A stretch of 64,000 nt of DNA from Giesbergeria sp. (GTDB taxonomy: Bacteria > Pseudomonadota > Gammaproteobacteria > Burkholderiales > Burkholderiaceae_C): the NCBI GenBank assembly GCA_023150295.1, contig JAKLLE010000001.1:1-64000 (forward strand), given 5' to 3'. The notes beneath the pieces were generated by a model. That model ran no database searches. It had not been told where the DNA came from and saw only the letters and a list, made by a program, of their open reading frames with translations. The position numbers and the translations under genes are program-made. This document shows, piece after piece, positions 35,123 to 47,142 of the stretch. Within the stretch, counting starts at the first letter, position 1. The number at the start of each line of letters is the position of its first letter.

Positions 35123-35536
35123 ATGAAACTCTTCAGCTTCCCCCTGGCCTCGCTTGAAAAGGCGATCCACAAGCGCGTGCTCACCTTGCCATCCCCGCAC
35201 AAGGAATGGTTCACCGAGCGCTGGCAACAAAAGCCCTACAAAAAGGCCTTTGTGGAGAACAAGGCCATGCCGCTGGTGACCCTGGTGGCCAAGGGCAAGA
35301 GCTGGGACGACGCCACCTTTACCGAAGCGCTGCAGGACTGGGACGTGGCCTTTTACGAGGCCGAAGCCCAAGTGCTGCGCCCCCTCGTGCAAGGCGACGG
35401 GATTTTGCAGCTGATGCAGAAAAACCTGCCCGCCGAGCGCGCGCAGGCGCTGCTGGCCAAGCTGGATATCCGCCGCGACGCGCCACCGGCCAGTGGCGCC
35501 GACGCCGCACCCGCAGCCAGCACCGCGACCGACTGA
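35123..35536 (+). CDS. unidentified 137-residue protein between carA and carB
   Basis: Starts [19 protein letters not shown] at 35123 and ends 11 bp before carB. The protein is soluble, with no signal peptide or membrane segment: a mixed charged N-terminal two thirds ([31 protein letters not shown]) and an Ala/Pro/Thr-rich tail of about 25 residues. I do not recognise the family. Tight spacing on both sides implies cotranscription with carAB. A CACAAT hexamer (35107-35112) 10 nt before the ATG could be a separate -10 giving a nearly leaderless mRNA. Coding status is supported by codon use and spacing. Confidence 0.72.
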   Translation: MKLFSFPLASLEKAIHKRVLTLPSPHKEWFTERWQQKPYKKAFVENKAMPLVTLVAKGKSWDDATFTEALQDWDVAFYEAEAQVLRPLVQGDGILQLMQKNLPAERAQALLAKLDIRRDAPPASGADAAPAASTATD

Positions 35537-35547
35537 ACCGACACACC

Positions 35548-38500
35548 ATGCCAAAACGCACAGACATCCAAAGCATCCTCATCATCGGCGCCGGCCCCAT
35601 CGTGATCGGCCAGGCCTGCGAGTTCGATTACTCGGGCGTGCAGGCCTGCAAGGCCCTGCGCGAAGAGGGCTACAAGGTCATCCTGATCAACAGCAACCCC
35701 GCCACGATCATGACCGACCCGGCCACGGCCGACGTCACCTACATCGAGCCCATCACCTGGCAGACGGTCGAAAAGATCATCGCCAAGGAGCGCCCCGACG
35801 CCATCCTGCCCACCATGGGTGGCCAGACCGCGCTGAACTGCGCGCTGGACCTGTGGCGCAATGGCGTGCTGCACAAGTACAAGGTCGAGCTGATCGGCGC
35901 CACGCCCGAGGCCATCGACAAGGCTGAGGACCGCCTGAAGTTCAAGGATGCGATGACCCGCATCGGCCTGGGCTCGGCGCGCTCTGGCATCGCCCACAGC
36001 ATGGACGAAGCCTGGGCGGTCCAAAAGAGCGTGGGCTTCCCCACCGTCATCCGTCCCAGCTTCACGCTGGGCGGCACGGGCGGCGGCATCGCCTACAACC
36101 CGGAAGAGTTCGAGACCATCTGCAAGCGCGGCCTGGAAGCCTCGCCCACCAATGAGCTGTTGATCGAAGAGTCGCTGCTCGGCTGGAAGGAGTACGAGAT
36201 GGAGGTGGTACGCGACAAGAAGGACAACTGCATCATCGTCTGCTCCATCGAGAACCTGGACCCCATGGGCGTGCACACTGGTGACTCCATCACCGTGGCC
36301 CCGGCGCAGACGCTGACCGACAAGGAATACCAGATCATGCGCAACGCCAGCCTGGCGGTGCTGCGCGAGATTGGCGTGGACACGGGCGGCTCCAATGTGC
36401 AGTTCTCGGTCAACCCCAAGGATGGGCGCATGATCGTGATCGAGATGAACCCGCGCGTGAGCCGTTCGTCGGCGCTGGCCTCCAAGGCCACGGGCTTTCC
36501 CATCGCCAAGGTCGCGGCCAAGCTGGCTGTGGGCTACACGCTCGACGAGCTGCGCAACGAGATCACGGGCGGCGCCACGCCCGCGTCGTTCGAGCCCAGC
36601 ATCGACTACGTGGTCACCAAGATCCCGCGCTTTGCGTTCGAGAAGTTCCCCGCAGCCGACTCGCGCCTGACCACGCAAATGAAGAGTGTGGGCGAGGTCA
36701 TGGCCATGGGCCGCACCTTCCAGGAATCGTTCCAGAAGGCGCTGCGCGGCCTGGAGGTGGGCGTGGACGGGCTGAACGAAAAAACCCAGGATCGTGAGGT
36801 GCTTGAAAAGGAGCTGGGCGAGCCCGGCCCTGAGCGCATCTGGTACGTGGGCGACGCGTTTGCCATGGGCCTGTCGGTGGATGAGGTGTTCGACCTGACC
36901 AAGATCGACCGCTGGTTCCTGGTGCAGATCGAGGAGATCGTGAAGATCGAACTCGAACTCGACAAGCTCGCAGCCGACAAGGGCGACGCGGCGCTGGCGC
37001 AGCTCAGCGCAGCATCGCTGCGCAAGCTCAAGCAAAAGGGGTTTTCCGACCGCCGCCTGGCCAAGCTGCTCAAGACCACCGAAAAGGCGCTGCGCGACCA
37101 GCGCCGCGCGCTGAATGTGCGCCCCGTGTACAAGCGCGTGGACACCTGTGCGGCCGAGTTCGCCACCAACACCGCCTACATGTACTCGACCTACGAGGAC
37201 GAGTGCGAGGCAGCGCCCACCGACAAGAAGAAGATCATGGTGCTGGGCGGTGGCCCCAACCGCATCGGCCAGGGTATTGAGTTTGACTACTGCTGCGTGC
37301 ACGCCGCACTGGCCATGCGCGAGGACGGGTACGAGACCATCATGGTCAACTGCAACCCCGAGACCGTGTCCACCGACTACGACACCTCGGATCGCCTGTA
37401 CTTCGAGCCGCTGACGCTGGAAGATGTGCTGGAAATCGTGGACAAGGAAAAACCTCTGGGCGTGATCGTGCAGTACGGCGGTCAGACACCGCTCAAGTTG
37501 GCCCTGGGCCTGGAGCGCGAGGGCGTGCCCATCATCGGCACCACGCCCGACATGATCGACGCTGCCGAAGACCGCGAGCGCTTCCAGCAACTGTTGCACA
37601 CGCTGGGCCTGCGCCAGCCGCCCAACGCCACTGCGCGCACCGAGCCCGAGGCGCTGGAAAAGGCCGCCGCCCTGGGCTACCCGCTGGTGGTGCGCCCCAG
37701 CTACGTGCTGGGCGGCCGTGCCATGGAAATCGTGCACGAGCAGCGTGACCTGGAGCGCTACATGCGCGAGGCGGTCAAGGTCAGCAACGACTCGCCTGTG
37801 CTGCTGGACCGCTTCCTCAACGACGCCATCGAGTGCGACGTGGACTGCGTGCGCGACGCTTCGGGCCAGGTGCTCATCGGCGGCGTGATGGAACACATCG
37901 AGCAGGCGGGCGTGCACAGCGGCGACTCGGCCTGTTCGCTGCCGCCGTACTACCTGTCCAAGGCCACGGTGGACGAGCTCAAGCGCCAGACCGCAGCCAT
38001 GGCCGAGGGGTTGAACGTGGTGGGCCTGATGAACGTGCAGTTCGCCATCCAGGAAGTGGACGAGGGCGGCCAGAAGAAGGACGTGATCTTCGTGCTCGAA
38101 GTGAACCCGCGCGCCTCGCGCACAGTGCCCTTCGTGAGCAAGGCCACGGGCATCCAGTTGGCCAAGGTTGCGGCGCGCTGCATGGCGGGCCAGACCCTGG
38201 CCAGCCAGGGCGTGACGCGCGAGGTCGTGCCCCCGTACTTCAGCGTGAAGGAGGCGGTGTTCCCCTTCGTCAAGTTCCCTGGTGTGGACACCATCCTGGG
38301 CCCCGAGATGAAGTCCACCGGCGAAGTCATGGGCGTGGGCAAGACCTTTGGCGAGGCCTTCGTCAAGAGCCAGCTCGGTGCTGCCACGCGCCTGCCACGT
38401 TCGGGCAAGGTCTTCCTCACCGTCAAGAACAGCGACAAGCCCCGCGCCGTGGCCATCGCACGCGAACTGGCGGCCATGGGCTTTGAGCTGCTGGCCACCA

Positions 38501-38805
38501 AGGGCACGGCTGCCGCCATCGACGCTGCGGGCGTGCCGGTCAAGGTGGTCAACAAGGTGACCGAGGGGCGCCCCCACATCGTGGACATGGTCAAGAACAA
38601 CGAGATCGCCATGGTCATCAACACGGTGGAAGAGCGCCGCAACGCCATCGCCGATTCGCGTGCCATCCGCACCAGCTCGCTGCAGGCGCGTGTGACCACC
38701 TTCACCACCATCGCCGGGGCCGAGGCCGCCGTCGAGGGCATGAAGCACATGGACCATCTCGAAGTGATTTCGGTGCAGGAGATGCACGCCCAGCTCGTGG
38801 CCTGA
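35548..38805 (+). CDS. carB: carbamoyl-phosphate synthase large subunit
   Basis: 1085 residues, full length. Two homologous ATP-grasp halves: the first starts [22 protein letters not shown] and the second [22 protein letters not shown], with a C-terminal MGS-like allosteric domain ([18 protein letters not shown]) where UMP and ornithine act in other species. CarB makes carbamoyl phosphate from bicarbonate, ATP and ammonia delivered by CarA. The start ATG at 35548 is the standard [10 protein letters not shown] beginning. Confidence 0.98.
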   Translation: MPKRTDIQSILIIGAGPIVIGQACEFDYSGVQACKALREEGYKVILINSNPATIMTDPATADVTYIEPITWQTVEKIIAKERPDAILPTMGGQTALNCALDLWRNGVLHKYKVELIGATPEAIDKAEDRLKFKDAMTRIGLGSARSGIAHSMDEAWAVQKSVGFPTVIRPSFTLGGTGGGIAYNPEEFETICKRGLEASPTNELLIEESLLGWKEYEMEVVRDKKDNCIIVCSIENLDPMGVHTGDSITVAPAQTLTDKEYQIMRNASLAVLREIGVDTGGSNVQFSVNPKDGRMIVIEMNPRVSRSSALASKATGFPIAKVAAKLAVGYTLDELRNEITGGATPASFEPSIDYVVTKIPRFAFEKFPAADSRLTTQMKSVGEVMAMGRTFQESFQKALRGLEVGVDGLNEKTQDREVLEKELGEPGPERIWYVGDAFAMGLSVDEVFDLTKIDRWFLVQIEEIVKIELELDKLAADKGDAALAQLSAASLRKLKQKGFSDRRLAKLLKTTEKALRDQRRALNVRPVYKRVDTCAAEFATNTAYMYSTYEDECEAAPTDKKKIMVLGGGPNRIGQGIEFDYCCVHAALAMREDGYETIMVNCNPETVSTDYDTSDRLYFEPLTLEDVLEIVDKEKPLGVIVQYGGQTPLKLALGLEREGVPIIGTTPDMIDAAEDRERFQQLLHTLGLRQPPNATARTEPEALEKAAALGYPLVVRPSYVLGGRAMEIVHEQRDLERYMREAVKVSNDSPVLLDRFLNDAIECDVDCVRDASGQVLIGGVMEHIEQAGVHSGDSACSLPPYYLSKATVDELKRQTAAMAEGLNVVGLMNVQFAIQEVDEGGQKKDVIFVLEVNPRASRTVPFVSKATGIQLAKVAARCMAGQTLASQGVTREVVPPYFSVKEAVFPFVKFPGVDTILGPEMKSTGEVMGVGKTFGEAFVKSQLGAATRLPRSGKVFLTVKNSDKPRAVAIARELAAMGFELLATKGTAAAIDAAGVPVKVVNKVTEGRPHIVDMVKNNEIAMVINTVEERRNAIADSRAIRTSSLQARVTTFTTIAGAEAAVEGMKHMDHLEVISVQEMHAQLVA

Positions 38806-38822
38806 AAGGGCCGACTTCACGG

Positions 38823-38951
38823 CATAATCACGCCATGAACCTACACCGCCGCGCGGCAACGTGCGGCGGTTTGCTTTTGGGTGCGGCTTCTGGGGGTGTC
38901 CAGGGGGCCCACCACCGGGGCGGCGCAGGGCGCAGCCCCTTACATCGTTGA
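38823..38951 (+). promoter_or_regulatory. putative greA leader: -10 element, hairpin and 38-codon reading frame
   Basis: CATAAT (38823-38828) is a -10-like hexamer six bases before an ATG at 38835 that opens a 38-codon frame ending at 38951 (start [19 protein letters not shown]). Inside it, ACCGCCGC (38845-38852) pairs with GCGGCGGT (38863-38870) and is followed by TTGCTTTT, a terminator-like hairpin. It may simply end carB, or act as an attenuator in a greA leader. The frame may or may not be translated. Confidence 0.45.
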
Positions 38952-38965
38952 CGGAGACAGACCGA

Positions 38966-39442
38966 ATGGCCACCATTCCCATTACCAAGCGCGGCGCCGA
39001 GAAGCTCAAGGCAGAGCTGCACCGCCTCAAGACCGTGGATCGCCCGGCGGTGATTGCCGCCATTGCCGAAGCCCGGGCCCAGGGCGACCTGAGCGAAAAC
39101 GCCGAGTACGAAGCCGCCAAGGACCGTCAGGGCTTCATCGAAGGCCGTATCCAGGAAGTCGAGGGCAAGCTCTCGGCCGCGCAAATCATCGATCCCGCCG
39201 CGGTGGACGCCGCAGGCCGCGTGGTTTTTGGCGCTACGGTGGAGCTGGAAGACGAAGACTCGGGCGATGCCGTGACCTACCAGATCGTGGGCGAGGACGA
39301 GGCCGACCTCAAGCAGGGCCTGATCAACATCTCCAGTCCCATTGCCCGCGCCCTGATCGGCAAGGAAGAGGGCGACACGGCCGAAGTGCAGGCCCCAGGC
39401 GGCGTGCGCCGCTACGAGATCGTTGGCGTCAGCTACGTCTGA
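38966..39442 (+). CDS. greA: transcription elongation factor GreA
   Basis: 158 residues, standard length. GreA enters the RNA polymerase secondary channel and stimulates cleavage of backtracked transcripts. The N-terminal coiled coil carries the acidic tip in [16 protein letters not shown]; the C-terminal FKBP-like domain ends RYEIVGVSY. The ATG at 38966 follows ACGGAGACAG. carB-greA is a common neighbourhood in proteobacteria. Confidence 0.97.
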   Translation: MATIPITKRGAEKLKAELHRLKTVDRPAVIAAIAEARAQGDLSENAEYEAAKDRQGFIEGRIQEVEGKLSAAQIIDPAAVDAAGRVVFGATVELEDEDSGDAVTYQIVGEDEADLKQGLINISSPIARALIGKEEGDTAEVQAPGGVRRYEIVGVSYV

Positions 39443-39447
39443 GCCGC

Positions 39448-39882
39448 ATGGCTGCCCGTTTCCCCGCCCTCCTGGCTGCCCTCTGGTGGGGGAGCCTGGG
39501 TGCCATCGGCTTCATGGCGGTGCCCTTGCTGTTTGCGCACCTGCCCACGCCTGCCATGGCGGGCAACCTGGCCGCCAAGCTGTTTGCTGCACAGACCTGG
39601 GTGTCGGTGGCCTGCTGCATGGGCTTGCTGCTGATTTCTAGGCCAAAAATGGCTGTAACGCCCTATCCATGGGCGCAAGCAGCTATGCTTTTTATAGTAG
39701 GCGGCCTGCTGCTGGCCCTGGTGGTGCAGTACGGCGTCACGCCGCGTATCGTGGCCCGGCAGGACCTGAAGTTCTGGCACGGCCTGGGCACCTTGATGTA
39801 CACCCTGCAGTGGTTGTGTGCGCTGGCCACGCTGTGGCACACCTTGCGCGGCCCGGCGGCAGTGCAGCCGCCGCAGGCCTGA
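39448..39882 (+). CDS. DUF4149-type small membrane protein
   Basis: 144 residues with about four hydrophobic segments (about 5-25, 45-62, 75-95, 110-130), starting 5 bp after greA. It resembles the DUF4149/TMEM205-like family, of unknown function, in the pattern LLAALWWGSLGAIGFMAVPLLF. Residues about 64-83 are encoded by a dispersed repeat, falling at the loop before and into the third membrane segment. Coupled to greA by position. Confidence 0.78.
   Translation: MAARFPALLAALWWGSLGAIGFMAVPLLFAHLPTPAMAGNLAAKLFAAQTWVSVACCMGLLLISRPKMAVTPYPWAQAAMLFIVGGLLLALVVQYGVTPRIVARQDLKFWHGLGTLMYTLQWLCALATLWHTLRGPAAVQPPQA
39640..39698 (+). repeat. dispersed repeat embedded in frame in the DUF4149 gene
   Basis: Begins AGGCCAAAAATGGCTGTAAC and ends GGGCGCAAGCAGCTATG then TTTTTATAG, matching the GCGCAAGCAGCTAT core of the repeat. 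It is read as WAQAAMLFIV in the same phase as the other coding copies. Here the encoded hydrophobic residues fit a membrane helix. Confidence 0.65.
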
Positions 39883-39890
39883 GATGTTGT

Positions 39891-40637
39891 CTATTCGCGC
39901 CAGTGCTCGGCCACCCAGGTGGCGGGCTGGATGAAGCGAAAGCGCCGGTTGCGTCGCCCGGCCAGGGCATCGGGCGGATTGCATTCGCCATGAAAGATCA
40001 CCACCCGCGCGCCTGGCGGCACAAAAGGGGGCTTCCAGTAGTTGGTGGGCCAGCGCGGAATTCCGTGGTACTTGAAGCTGGGGCACCAGGCCGCAGGCCA
40101 GTACTGCAGCTTGCCCTGCCTGTGCAGAAAGTCCGACAGGTAGGCCTGCTCGTTGCGGAACTGCTTGCGGATTTCGTCGAAATGGCCGCGAAAGTACTCC
40201 AGCACATCGGGATGCGCGCCCAGCTCGAAGCGGTACACCGACGAGTTGCCGGTGATGCGCCAGGGCCGCTTGTAGTCGTGGATGATCAAGAACTCACCCG
40301 GCTGGGTGAAAAAGTCGTCCAGGCTGCCGGTGACCACCACGTCCACATCCAGGAACAACGCCGTGCCACGCAGGCCGTGCAGGTCGGCGCTGAACGTGGC
40401 CAGCTTGGTCCAGCCGCGCTCGGGGATGCCTGCGGGCAGATCCAGCGGCGGAATCGGCAGGCAGTGCACCTCGGGGCGGATGCCGGTGTGGTCGTCGGTC
40501 AGGCAGACGAAGTGGAACTCGCCACTGAGATGGCGGCGAACCATGGCGTACAGGCGGTTGACGTACTCAGGTCCGTACTTGGTGCCCCACTTCATGCAGA
40601 TCACATGGCGCTGGTGCGCCGGGCTGGCGGCGGTCAT
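39891..40637 (-). CDS. putative GT-A-fold glycosyltransferase
   Basis: 248 residues, no signal or membrane segment. [22 protein letters not shown] at the N-terminus and the DxD-type motif in [17 protein letters not shown] (about 95-111) suggest a metal-dependent, nucleotide-sugar-using glycosyltransferase of the GT8-like sort; the C-terminal [14 protein letters not shown] supplies a family-type His. Acceptor and sugar are unknown, lipopolysaccharide or capsule being likely. It lies 4 bp downstream of yhbY on the same strand. Confidence 0.68.
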   Translation of the reverse strand: MTAASPAHQRHVICMKWGTKYGPEYVNRLYAMVRRHLSGEFHFVCLTDDHTGIRPEVHCLPIPPLDLPAGIPERGWTKLATFSADLHGLRGTALFLDVDVVVTGSLDDFFTQPGEFLIIHDYKRPWRITGNSSVYRFELGAHPDVLEYFRGHFDEIRKQFRNEQAYLSDFLHRQGKLQYWPAAWCPSFKYHGIPRWPTNYWKPPFVPPGARVVIFHGECNPPDALAGRRNRRFRFIQPATWVAEHWRE

Positions 40638-40641
40638 GGCG

Positions 40642-41118
40642 TCAGTCGGCCTGGCGCTTCTTCACCGAGGTGGGTTTGCGTTTTTTGGCGCGCTTGATCT
40701 GGCCGCCGGGCGTCAGGCGCTGGTTGCCCAGCACGCGCAGCATCTTCACTTCGGGGCGCTGCCCGCCGCGCTGGCTGTTCTTGATCACTTTCACCGTCTT
40801 CGGGCCGGGCATGCGGTCTTCGTCGATGGCACGCTCCTTGGCCGGCTGCGGGCGCCACAGCACCAGCAGCTTGCCGATGTGCTGCACCGGGGCGGCGTTG
40901 AGTTCGGCAGCCAGTTGCTGGTACATCAGTTCGCGCTCGGCACGCTCGCCAGCCAGCACGCGGATCTTGATCAGGCCGTGTGCGTTGAGGGCTGCGTCCA
41001 CTTCCTTGCGCACGCCATCGGTCAGGCCGTCGGCGCCGATGTGCACAACGGGATCCAGATGGTGCGCTTGTGCGCGCTGTTCACGGCGCTCGGCCGGGGT
41101 GAGTTCAATTTGGGGCAT
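40642..41118 (-). CDS. yhbY: YhbY/CRS1 RNA-binding protein with a basic tail
   Basis: 158 residues. The CRM (CRS1-YhbY) domain occupies about 1-97, with the GxxG-type loop in [11 protein letters not shown] and [15 protein letters not shown]. YhbY associates with pre-50S ribosomal particles in E. coli. This protein has an extra Lys/Arg-rich tail of about 60 residues ([28 protein letters not shown]), longer than the 97-residue E. coli protein. Divergent from the rRNA methyltransferase gene rlmE, as in E. coli. GATAAT lies six bases before the ATG, suggesting a leaderless mRNA. Confidence 0.93.
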   Translation of the reverse strand: MPQIELTPAERREQRAQAHHLDPVVHIGADGLTDGVRKEVDAALNAHGLIKIRVLAGERAERELMYQQLAAELNAAPVQHIGKLLVLWRPQPAKERAIDEDRMPGPKTVKVIKNSQRGGQRPEVKMLRVLGNQRLTPGGQIKRAKKRKPTSVKKRQAD

Positions 41119-41124
41119 GGGCGT

Positions 41125-41189
41125 ATTATCCGTCCCCCGCCCGTCGGCGGGCCGCGGGCGCCGCCAAAGGCGCCGTGTCCAGCGACAAT
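41125..41189. promoter_or_regulatory. divergent -10 elements for yhbY (minus) and rlmE (plus)
   Basis: GATAAT on minus (41130-41125) ends 6 nt before the yhbY ATG; GACAAT on plus (41184-41189) ends 8 nt before the rlmE ATG. Neither has a recognisable -35 in the G+C-rich sequence between, nor is there a Shine-Dalgarno for yhbY or rlmE. Both genes would have leaderless or almost leaderless transcripts. Confidence 0.45.
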
Positions 41190-41197
41190 CGGGCCCC

Positions 41198-41869
41198 ATG
41201 AAAGTCAAAACCCAGAGCAAGAAAGTCAACAAGGCGTGGCTCAACGACCACGTGAACGACCCCTGGGTCAGGTTGGCCCAGAAAGAGGGTTACCGTGCGC
41301 GCGCGGCCTACAAGCTCAAGGAGATCGACGAGCAGTTCGGCCTGATCCGTCCCGGGTCCACCGTGGTCGACCTGGGGTGTGCGCCGGGGGCCTGGTGCCA
41401 GTACCTGCGCAGGCGCCTGTCGCCGGACGGCGCCGCCATGGGTGCGCTCAACGGCGCCATCATTGGCCTGGATCTCCTGCCCATGGAGCCCATCGAAGGC
41501 GTGACCTACCTGCAGGGCGACTTTCGCGAAGCCGAGGTGCTGGCGCAACTGGAGGGACTGTTGCAGGGGCGTGCAGTGGATGTGGTGGTGTCGGACATGG
41601 CGCCGAACCTATCGGGCATTGCTTCGACCGACGCCGCCCGCATTGCCCATCTGGTCGAATTGGCGGTGGACTTTGCCTGTGCCCACCTCCGGCCCGAGGG
41701 GGCACTGGTGACCAAGTTGTTCCATGGCAGTGGTTACGATGCCCTGGTGCAGTTGTTTCGCAGCCATTTCAAGGTGGTCAAGCCGGTCAAACCCAAGGCC
41801 TCACGCGACAAGTCGTCCGAAACCTTTTTGGTGGGGATCGGTCTGAAAGACGGTGTTCGGGATGCCTGA
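41198..41869 (+). CDS. rlmE: 23S rRNA (uridine2552-2'-O)-methyltransferase
   Basis: 223 residues from the ATG at 41198. RlmE (FtsJ/RrmJ) methylates U2552 in the A loop of 23S rRNA, a heat-shock-linked late step of 50S assembly. The Rossmann motif I is [17 protein letters not shown]; the catalytic K-D-K-E tetrad is supported by Lys in [10 protein letters not shown], Asp in [11 protein letters not shown], Lys in LVTKLFHG and Glu in SSETFLVG. ftsH follows, an arrangement conserved with E. coli. Confidence 0.96.
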   Translation: MKVKTQSKKVNKAWLNDHVNDPWVRLAQKEGYRARAAYKLKEIDEQFGLIRPGSTVVDLGCAPGAWCQYLRRRLSPDGAAMGALNGAIIGLDLLPMEPIEGVTYLQGDFREAEVLAQLEGLLQGRAVDVVVSDMAPNLSGIASTDAARIAHLVELAVDFACAHLRPEGALVTKLFHGSGYDALVQLFRSHFKVVKPVKPKASRDKSSETFLVGIGLKDGVRDA

Positions 41870-41937
41870 GCCTGATGGGATGTGGAAAAACCCGCGCTTT
41901 TGCCATGGATGACCCTGTCTGGCAAGGGGGACATGGG

Positions 41938-41964
41938 TTGAAACGCCTAAAATCGCTCCCATCT
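41938..41964 (+). promoter_or_regulatory. sigma32-type heat-shock promoter of ftsH
   Basis: TTGAAA (41938-41943), 13 bp, then TCCCATCT (41957-41964) fits the sigma32 consensus TTGAAA N11-16 CCCCATNT with one mismatch in the -10. Predicted start is near 41971, giving a leader of about 33 nt with a CTGGAG Shine-Dalgarno. TAAAAT within the spacer could serve as a sigma70 -10 as well. Confidence 0.62.
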
Positions 41965-42003
41965 GGTGCCTGACACCGTTTGCCACCCTCACTGGAGCCG
42001 CGC

Positions 42004-43923
<1,920 letters not shown>

Positions 43924-43944
43924 CACCCACGTACCACCACCAGC

Positions 43945-43970
43945 AACGGGGCCCAGGCCCCGTTTTGTGG
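43945..43970 (+). terminator. intrinsic terminator after ftsH
   Basis: AACGGGGCC (43945-43953) pairs perfectly with GGCCCCGTT (43956-43964), followed by TTGTGGTTTT. It lies 21 bp after ftsH and 13 bp before folP, so folP either has read-through or its own promoter. Confidence 0.8.
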
Positions 43971-43982
43971 TTTTGAGCCCCC

Positions 43983-44849
43983 ATGAGCCTGACCTGGCAC
44001 ACCTCACGCTTCACCATGGACCTGCAACGCCCGCAGGTCATGGGCATTGTCAACGCCGCACCCGATTCATTTTCTGACGGCGGACAGCATGCCGATACCG
44101 CCTCTGCGCTGCGTCACTGCGAGCAACTGCTGCGCGAGGGCGCCGACATTCTGGACATCGGCGGCGAGTCCACCCGCCCCGGCAGCCCCGCCGTGCCCCT
44201 GGAGCTAGAACGCGAGCGCGTCATTCCGGTGCTGCGCGAGGCCGTGCGTCTGGGCGTGCCGGTCTCGGTCGATACCTACAAGCCCCAGCTCATGCAGGAA
44301 GCGCTGGACCTGGGCGCCGACATCATCAATGACATCTGGGCCTTGCGCCAGCCGGGTGCTGCGCAGGCGGTCGCTGCACACCCCCGCTGTGGCGTATGCC
44401 TGATGCACATGTACCGCGACCCGCAGACCATGCAGGTGCAGCCCATGCAGGGCGATGTGCTGCCCCAGGTGCTATCTTTTTTGCAGCAGCAGGCGCTTCA
44501 TCTGCAAGCGCTGGGTGTCGAAATGCACCGCATTGTTCTGGACCCCGGCATTGGCTTTGGCAAAACGGTGGAGCAGAACTTTGCGCTGCTGGCACGCCAG
44601 GGCGAACTGCTGGCCAGCGGCTACGCACTGCTGGCAGGCTGGTCGCGCAAGTCCTCGCTCGGCGCAGTCACGGGCCTGTCCGTGGAGCAGCGCCTGACCG
44701 CCAGCGTGGCCGCCGCCGTGCTGGCTGTCGAGCGCGGTGCCCGCATCGTGCGCGTGCACGACGTGGCCGCCACCGTGCAGGCCCTGGCTGTCTGGCGGGC
44801 CATGCAGGCCGCGCAGGCCACAACAACATCCACAGAGGGAACCCCATGA
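43983..44849 (+). CDS. folP: dihydropteroate synthase
   Basis: 288 residues. FolP joins p-aminobenzoate to dihydropterin diphosphate to make dihydropteroate; it is the sulfonamide target. TIM-barrel motifs [39 protein letters not shown] and [12 protein letters not shown] are intact. The stop overlaps the glmM start by 4 bp, a conserved folP-glmM pair. Codons at about 44471-44515 are AT-rich and may be a diverged repeat copy in reverse orientation. Confidence 0.96.
   Translation: MSLTWHTSRFTMDLQRPQVMGIVNAAPDSFSDGGQHADTASALRHCEQLLREGADILDIGGESTRPGSPAVPLELERERVIPVLREAVRLGVPVSVDTYKPQLMQEALDLGADIINDIWALRQPGAAQAVAAHPRCGVCLMHMYRDPQTMQVQPMQGDVLPQVLSFLQQQALHLQALGVEMHRIVLDPGIGFGKTVEQNFALLARQGELLASGYALLAGWSRKSSLGAVTGLSVEQRLTASVAAAVLAVERGARIVRVHDVAATVQALAVWRAMQAAQATTTSTEGTP
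44471..44515 (-). repeat. possible diverged copy of the dispersed repeat inside folP
   Basis: GCTATCTTTTTTGCAGC then GCGCTTCATCTGCAAGCGCT recalls the two-hairpin repeat in the reverse orientation to the dxr and lpxB copies (compare 13080). Matches are limited to the GCGCTT/AAGCGC hairpin and the left GCTAT, so it may be coincidence. Confidence 0.35.
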
Positions 44850-46177
44850 CACGCAAGTACTTTGGCACCGATGGCATCCGTGGCACCGTGGGGCAGCCGC
44901 CCATCACGCCGGATTTTGTGCTGCGCCTGGCCCACGCCGTGGGCCGTGTGCTGCGCCAGACCGAGGATCGCCCCACGGTGCTGATCGGCAAGGACACGCG
45001 CATTTCGGGCTACATGCTGGAGTCGGCGCTGGAATCGGGCTTCAACTCGGCCGGGGTGGACGTGGTGCTGCTCGGGCCCTTGCCCACACCAGGGGTGGCC
45101 TACCTCACGCGGGCCCAGCGCGCCAGCCTGGGGGTGGTGATTTCTGCCAGCCACAACCCGTTTGCGGACAACGGCATCAAGTTCTTCAGCGCCCAGGGCA
45201 GCAAGCTGCCCGATGCATGGGAGCTGGCGGTGGAAGCGGCCCTCGAAGAGGCGCCGGTGTGGGTGGATTCGGCCTCCCTGGGCAAGGCCCGCAGGCTGGA
45301 CGATGCGGCTGGGCGCTACATCGAATTTTGCAAAAGCACTTTTGCCGGCGACCTCACGCTCAAGGGCATGCGCATCGTGGTGGACGCTGCGCATGGTGCG
45401 GCCTACCAGATCGCGCCCAAGGTGTTCCATGAGCTGGGTGCCGATGTGGTGTCCATTGGCTGTGCACCCGACGGCCTCAACATCAACCATGAGGTGGGTG
45501 CCACGCACCCCGATGCCCTGGTGCGTGCCGTGCGCGCCAACCATGCCGATGTCGGCATTGCCCTGGATGGCGATGCCGACCGGCTGCAAATGGTGGACGG
45601 TGCCGGGCGCCTGTACAACGGCGATGAGCTGCTCTACCTGCTGGCCCGTGACCGCATGGGGCGCGACGAACTCGTGCCCGGCGTGGTAGGCACGCAAATG
45701 ACCAACATGGCCATCGAACTGGCGCTGCGCGAGCGGGGCGTCAAGCTGGTGCGTGCCAAGGTCGGCGACCGCTATGTGCTGGAAGAACTGACGCGCCACG
45801 GCTGGCTGCTGGGCGGCGAGGGCTCGGGCCACCTGCTGGCGCTGGACAAGCACACCACGGGCGACGGACTCATCAGCGCCTTGCAGGTGCTGCAGAGCTG
45901 CGTGCGCAACGACCAAACCATGGCGGAACTGCTGGAGGGCGTACAACTCTTTCCGCAGGTGCTGCTCAACGTGCGCCTGCAGCCGGGGCAGGACTGGCGC
46001 GCCAACACGCGCCTGGCACAGGAAACGGCAGCGGTCGAGGCCGAGCTGGGTGACGGCGGCCGAGTGCTCATCCGTGCCAGTGGCACCGAGCCGCTGTTGC
46101 GCGTGATGGTGGAGGCACGCGATGCCGCACAGGCCAGCGCCTGCGCTGAACGACTGGCCCAGGCCGCAAAAGGGTAA
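44846..46177 (+). CDS. glmM: phosphoglucosamine mutase
   Basis: 443 residues. GlmM converts glucosamine-6-P to glucosamine-1-P for UDP-GlcNAc and so feeds peptidoglycan and lipid A. Motifs: [13 protein letters not shown] at the N-terminus, the phosphoserine in [15 protein letters not shown] (about residue 101), the metal loop DGDADR, and the C-terminal phosphate loop [12 protein letters not shown]. Overlaps folP by 4 bp. Confidence 0.97.
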   Translation: MTRKYFGTDGIRGTVGQPPITPDFVLRLAHAVGRVLRQTEDRPTVLIGKDTRISGYMLESALESGFNSAGVDVVLLGPLPTPGVAYLTRAQRASLGVVISASHNPFADNGIKFFSAQGSKLPDAWELAVEAALEEAPVWVDSASLGKARRLDDAAGRYIEFCKSTFAGDLTLKGMRIVVDAAHGAAYQIAPKVFHELGADVVSIGCAPDGLNINHEVGATHPDALVRAVRANHADVGIALDGDADRLQMVDGAGRLYNGDELLYLLARDRMGRDELVPGVVGTQMTNMAIELALRERGVKLVRAKVGDRYVLEELTRHGWLLGGEGSGHLLALDKHTTGDGLISALQVLQSCVRNDQTMAELLEGVQLFPQVLLNVRLQPGQDWRANTRLAQETAAVEAELGDGGRVLIRASGTEPLLRVMVEARDAAQASACAERLAQAAKG

Positions 46178-46183
46178 GCGCGC

Positions 46184-47077
46184 TCAGGCGCGCTGCAGCA
46201 CCCAGCGCCGCAGGTGCGGCCACAGCAGGTTGAGCGCCAGACCGCCCATCACCAGTGCGGCGGCCAGCAGCTTCCAGCCCGGCAGCGATTCGCCCAGCCA
46301 GAAGGCCGAAGCGCCCATGCCGAACACCGGCACCAGCAGCGCCATGGGCGTGACCGTGGCGGCCGGATAGCGGGCCAGCAGCCAGCCCCAGGCGGCGTAG
46401 CCGAACAGGCTGTTGCCCACGGCCTGCCACGCGACGGCGGCCCAGGCGGCGGCGTCGGCATGTTCCAGGGCGGTGCGCACCGGCGTCCAGCCTTCCTGCC
46501 ACAGCGTGAGCACCACCAGCGGCGGCACGGCAAAGGCGCTGGACCAGACCACGTAGGCCAGCATGTTCACACGTCCGGCCTGGCGCGAAACAATGTTGCC
46601 GCCCGCCCAGGACAAGGCGGCCAAGAGCATCAGCACCAGACCCAGCGGGGTGGCGCTGCCGTCGGTGTGCAGCAGGATCACGCCAATGCCGCCGGCGGCC
46701 AGTGCCAGTGACACACCCTGTACCGGGTGCGCCCGCTCGCCCGAGAGCCACATTGCCAGCCCGATGGTGAAGAACACCTGCGTTTGCACCACCAGCGAGG
46801 CCAGGCCCGGAGAGATGTGGCCATTCATGGCAATGAACATCAGCCCGAATTGCCCCACGCCGATCAACAGCCCGTAGGACGCCAGATTGCGCCAGGGCAC
46901 TGCTGGCCGCGCCACCAGAAAGATGGCAGGCAGGATGACCGCCACAAAGCGCAGGGTGGCAAACAGCAGCGGCGGCATTTGTGCCAGGGCCAGCTTGATG
47001 ACCGCGAAATTGGTGCCCCAGACGGCAACCACACCCAGTCCCAACAGAAAGTGGCGCAGTGAAAGCGAAGGGTGCAT
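46184..47077 (-). CDS. EamA/DMT-family transporter
   Basis: 297 residues from the ATG at 47077 (upstream in-frame sequence overlaps the padR gene). Ten hydrophobic segments form two EamA repeats; AVWGTNFAVIKLAL begins the first and LLAALSWAGGNIVSRQAG the second. Such proteins export metabolites, amino acids or drugs; the substrate is unknown. It lies 65 bp downstream of the padR gene on the same strand, so may share its transcript. Convergent with glmM. Confidence 0.88.
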   Translation of the reverse strand: MHPSLSLRHFLLGLGVVAVWGTNFAVIKLALAQMPPLLFATLRFVAVILPAIFLVARPAVPWRNLASYGLLIGVGQFGLMFIAMNGHISPGLASLVVQTQVFFTIGLAMWLSGERAHPVQGVSLALAAGGIGVILLHTDGSATPLGLVLMLLAALSWAGGNIVSRQAGRVNMLAYVVWSSAFAVPPLVVLTLWQEGWTPVRTALEHADAAAWAAVAWQAVGNSLFGYAAWGWLLARYPAATVTPMALLVPVFGMGASAFWLGESLPGWKLLAAALVMGGLALNLLWPHLRRWVLQRA

Positions 47078-47142
47078 GGTGGTGGTGACGTGGGTGCGCG
47101 CAGCGAGGGCTGTCTGCGCGGCAGAGCCCAGAGTCTGACAGA

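Noticed and set aside
35353-39120. Very long open frame antisense to carB
   Set aside because: High-GC antisense frames are commonly open; carB and greA on the other strand are certain, and the antisense protein has no family motifs.
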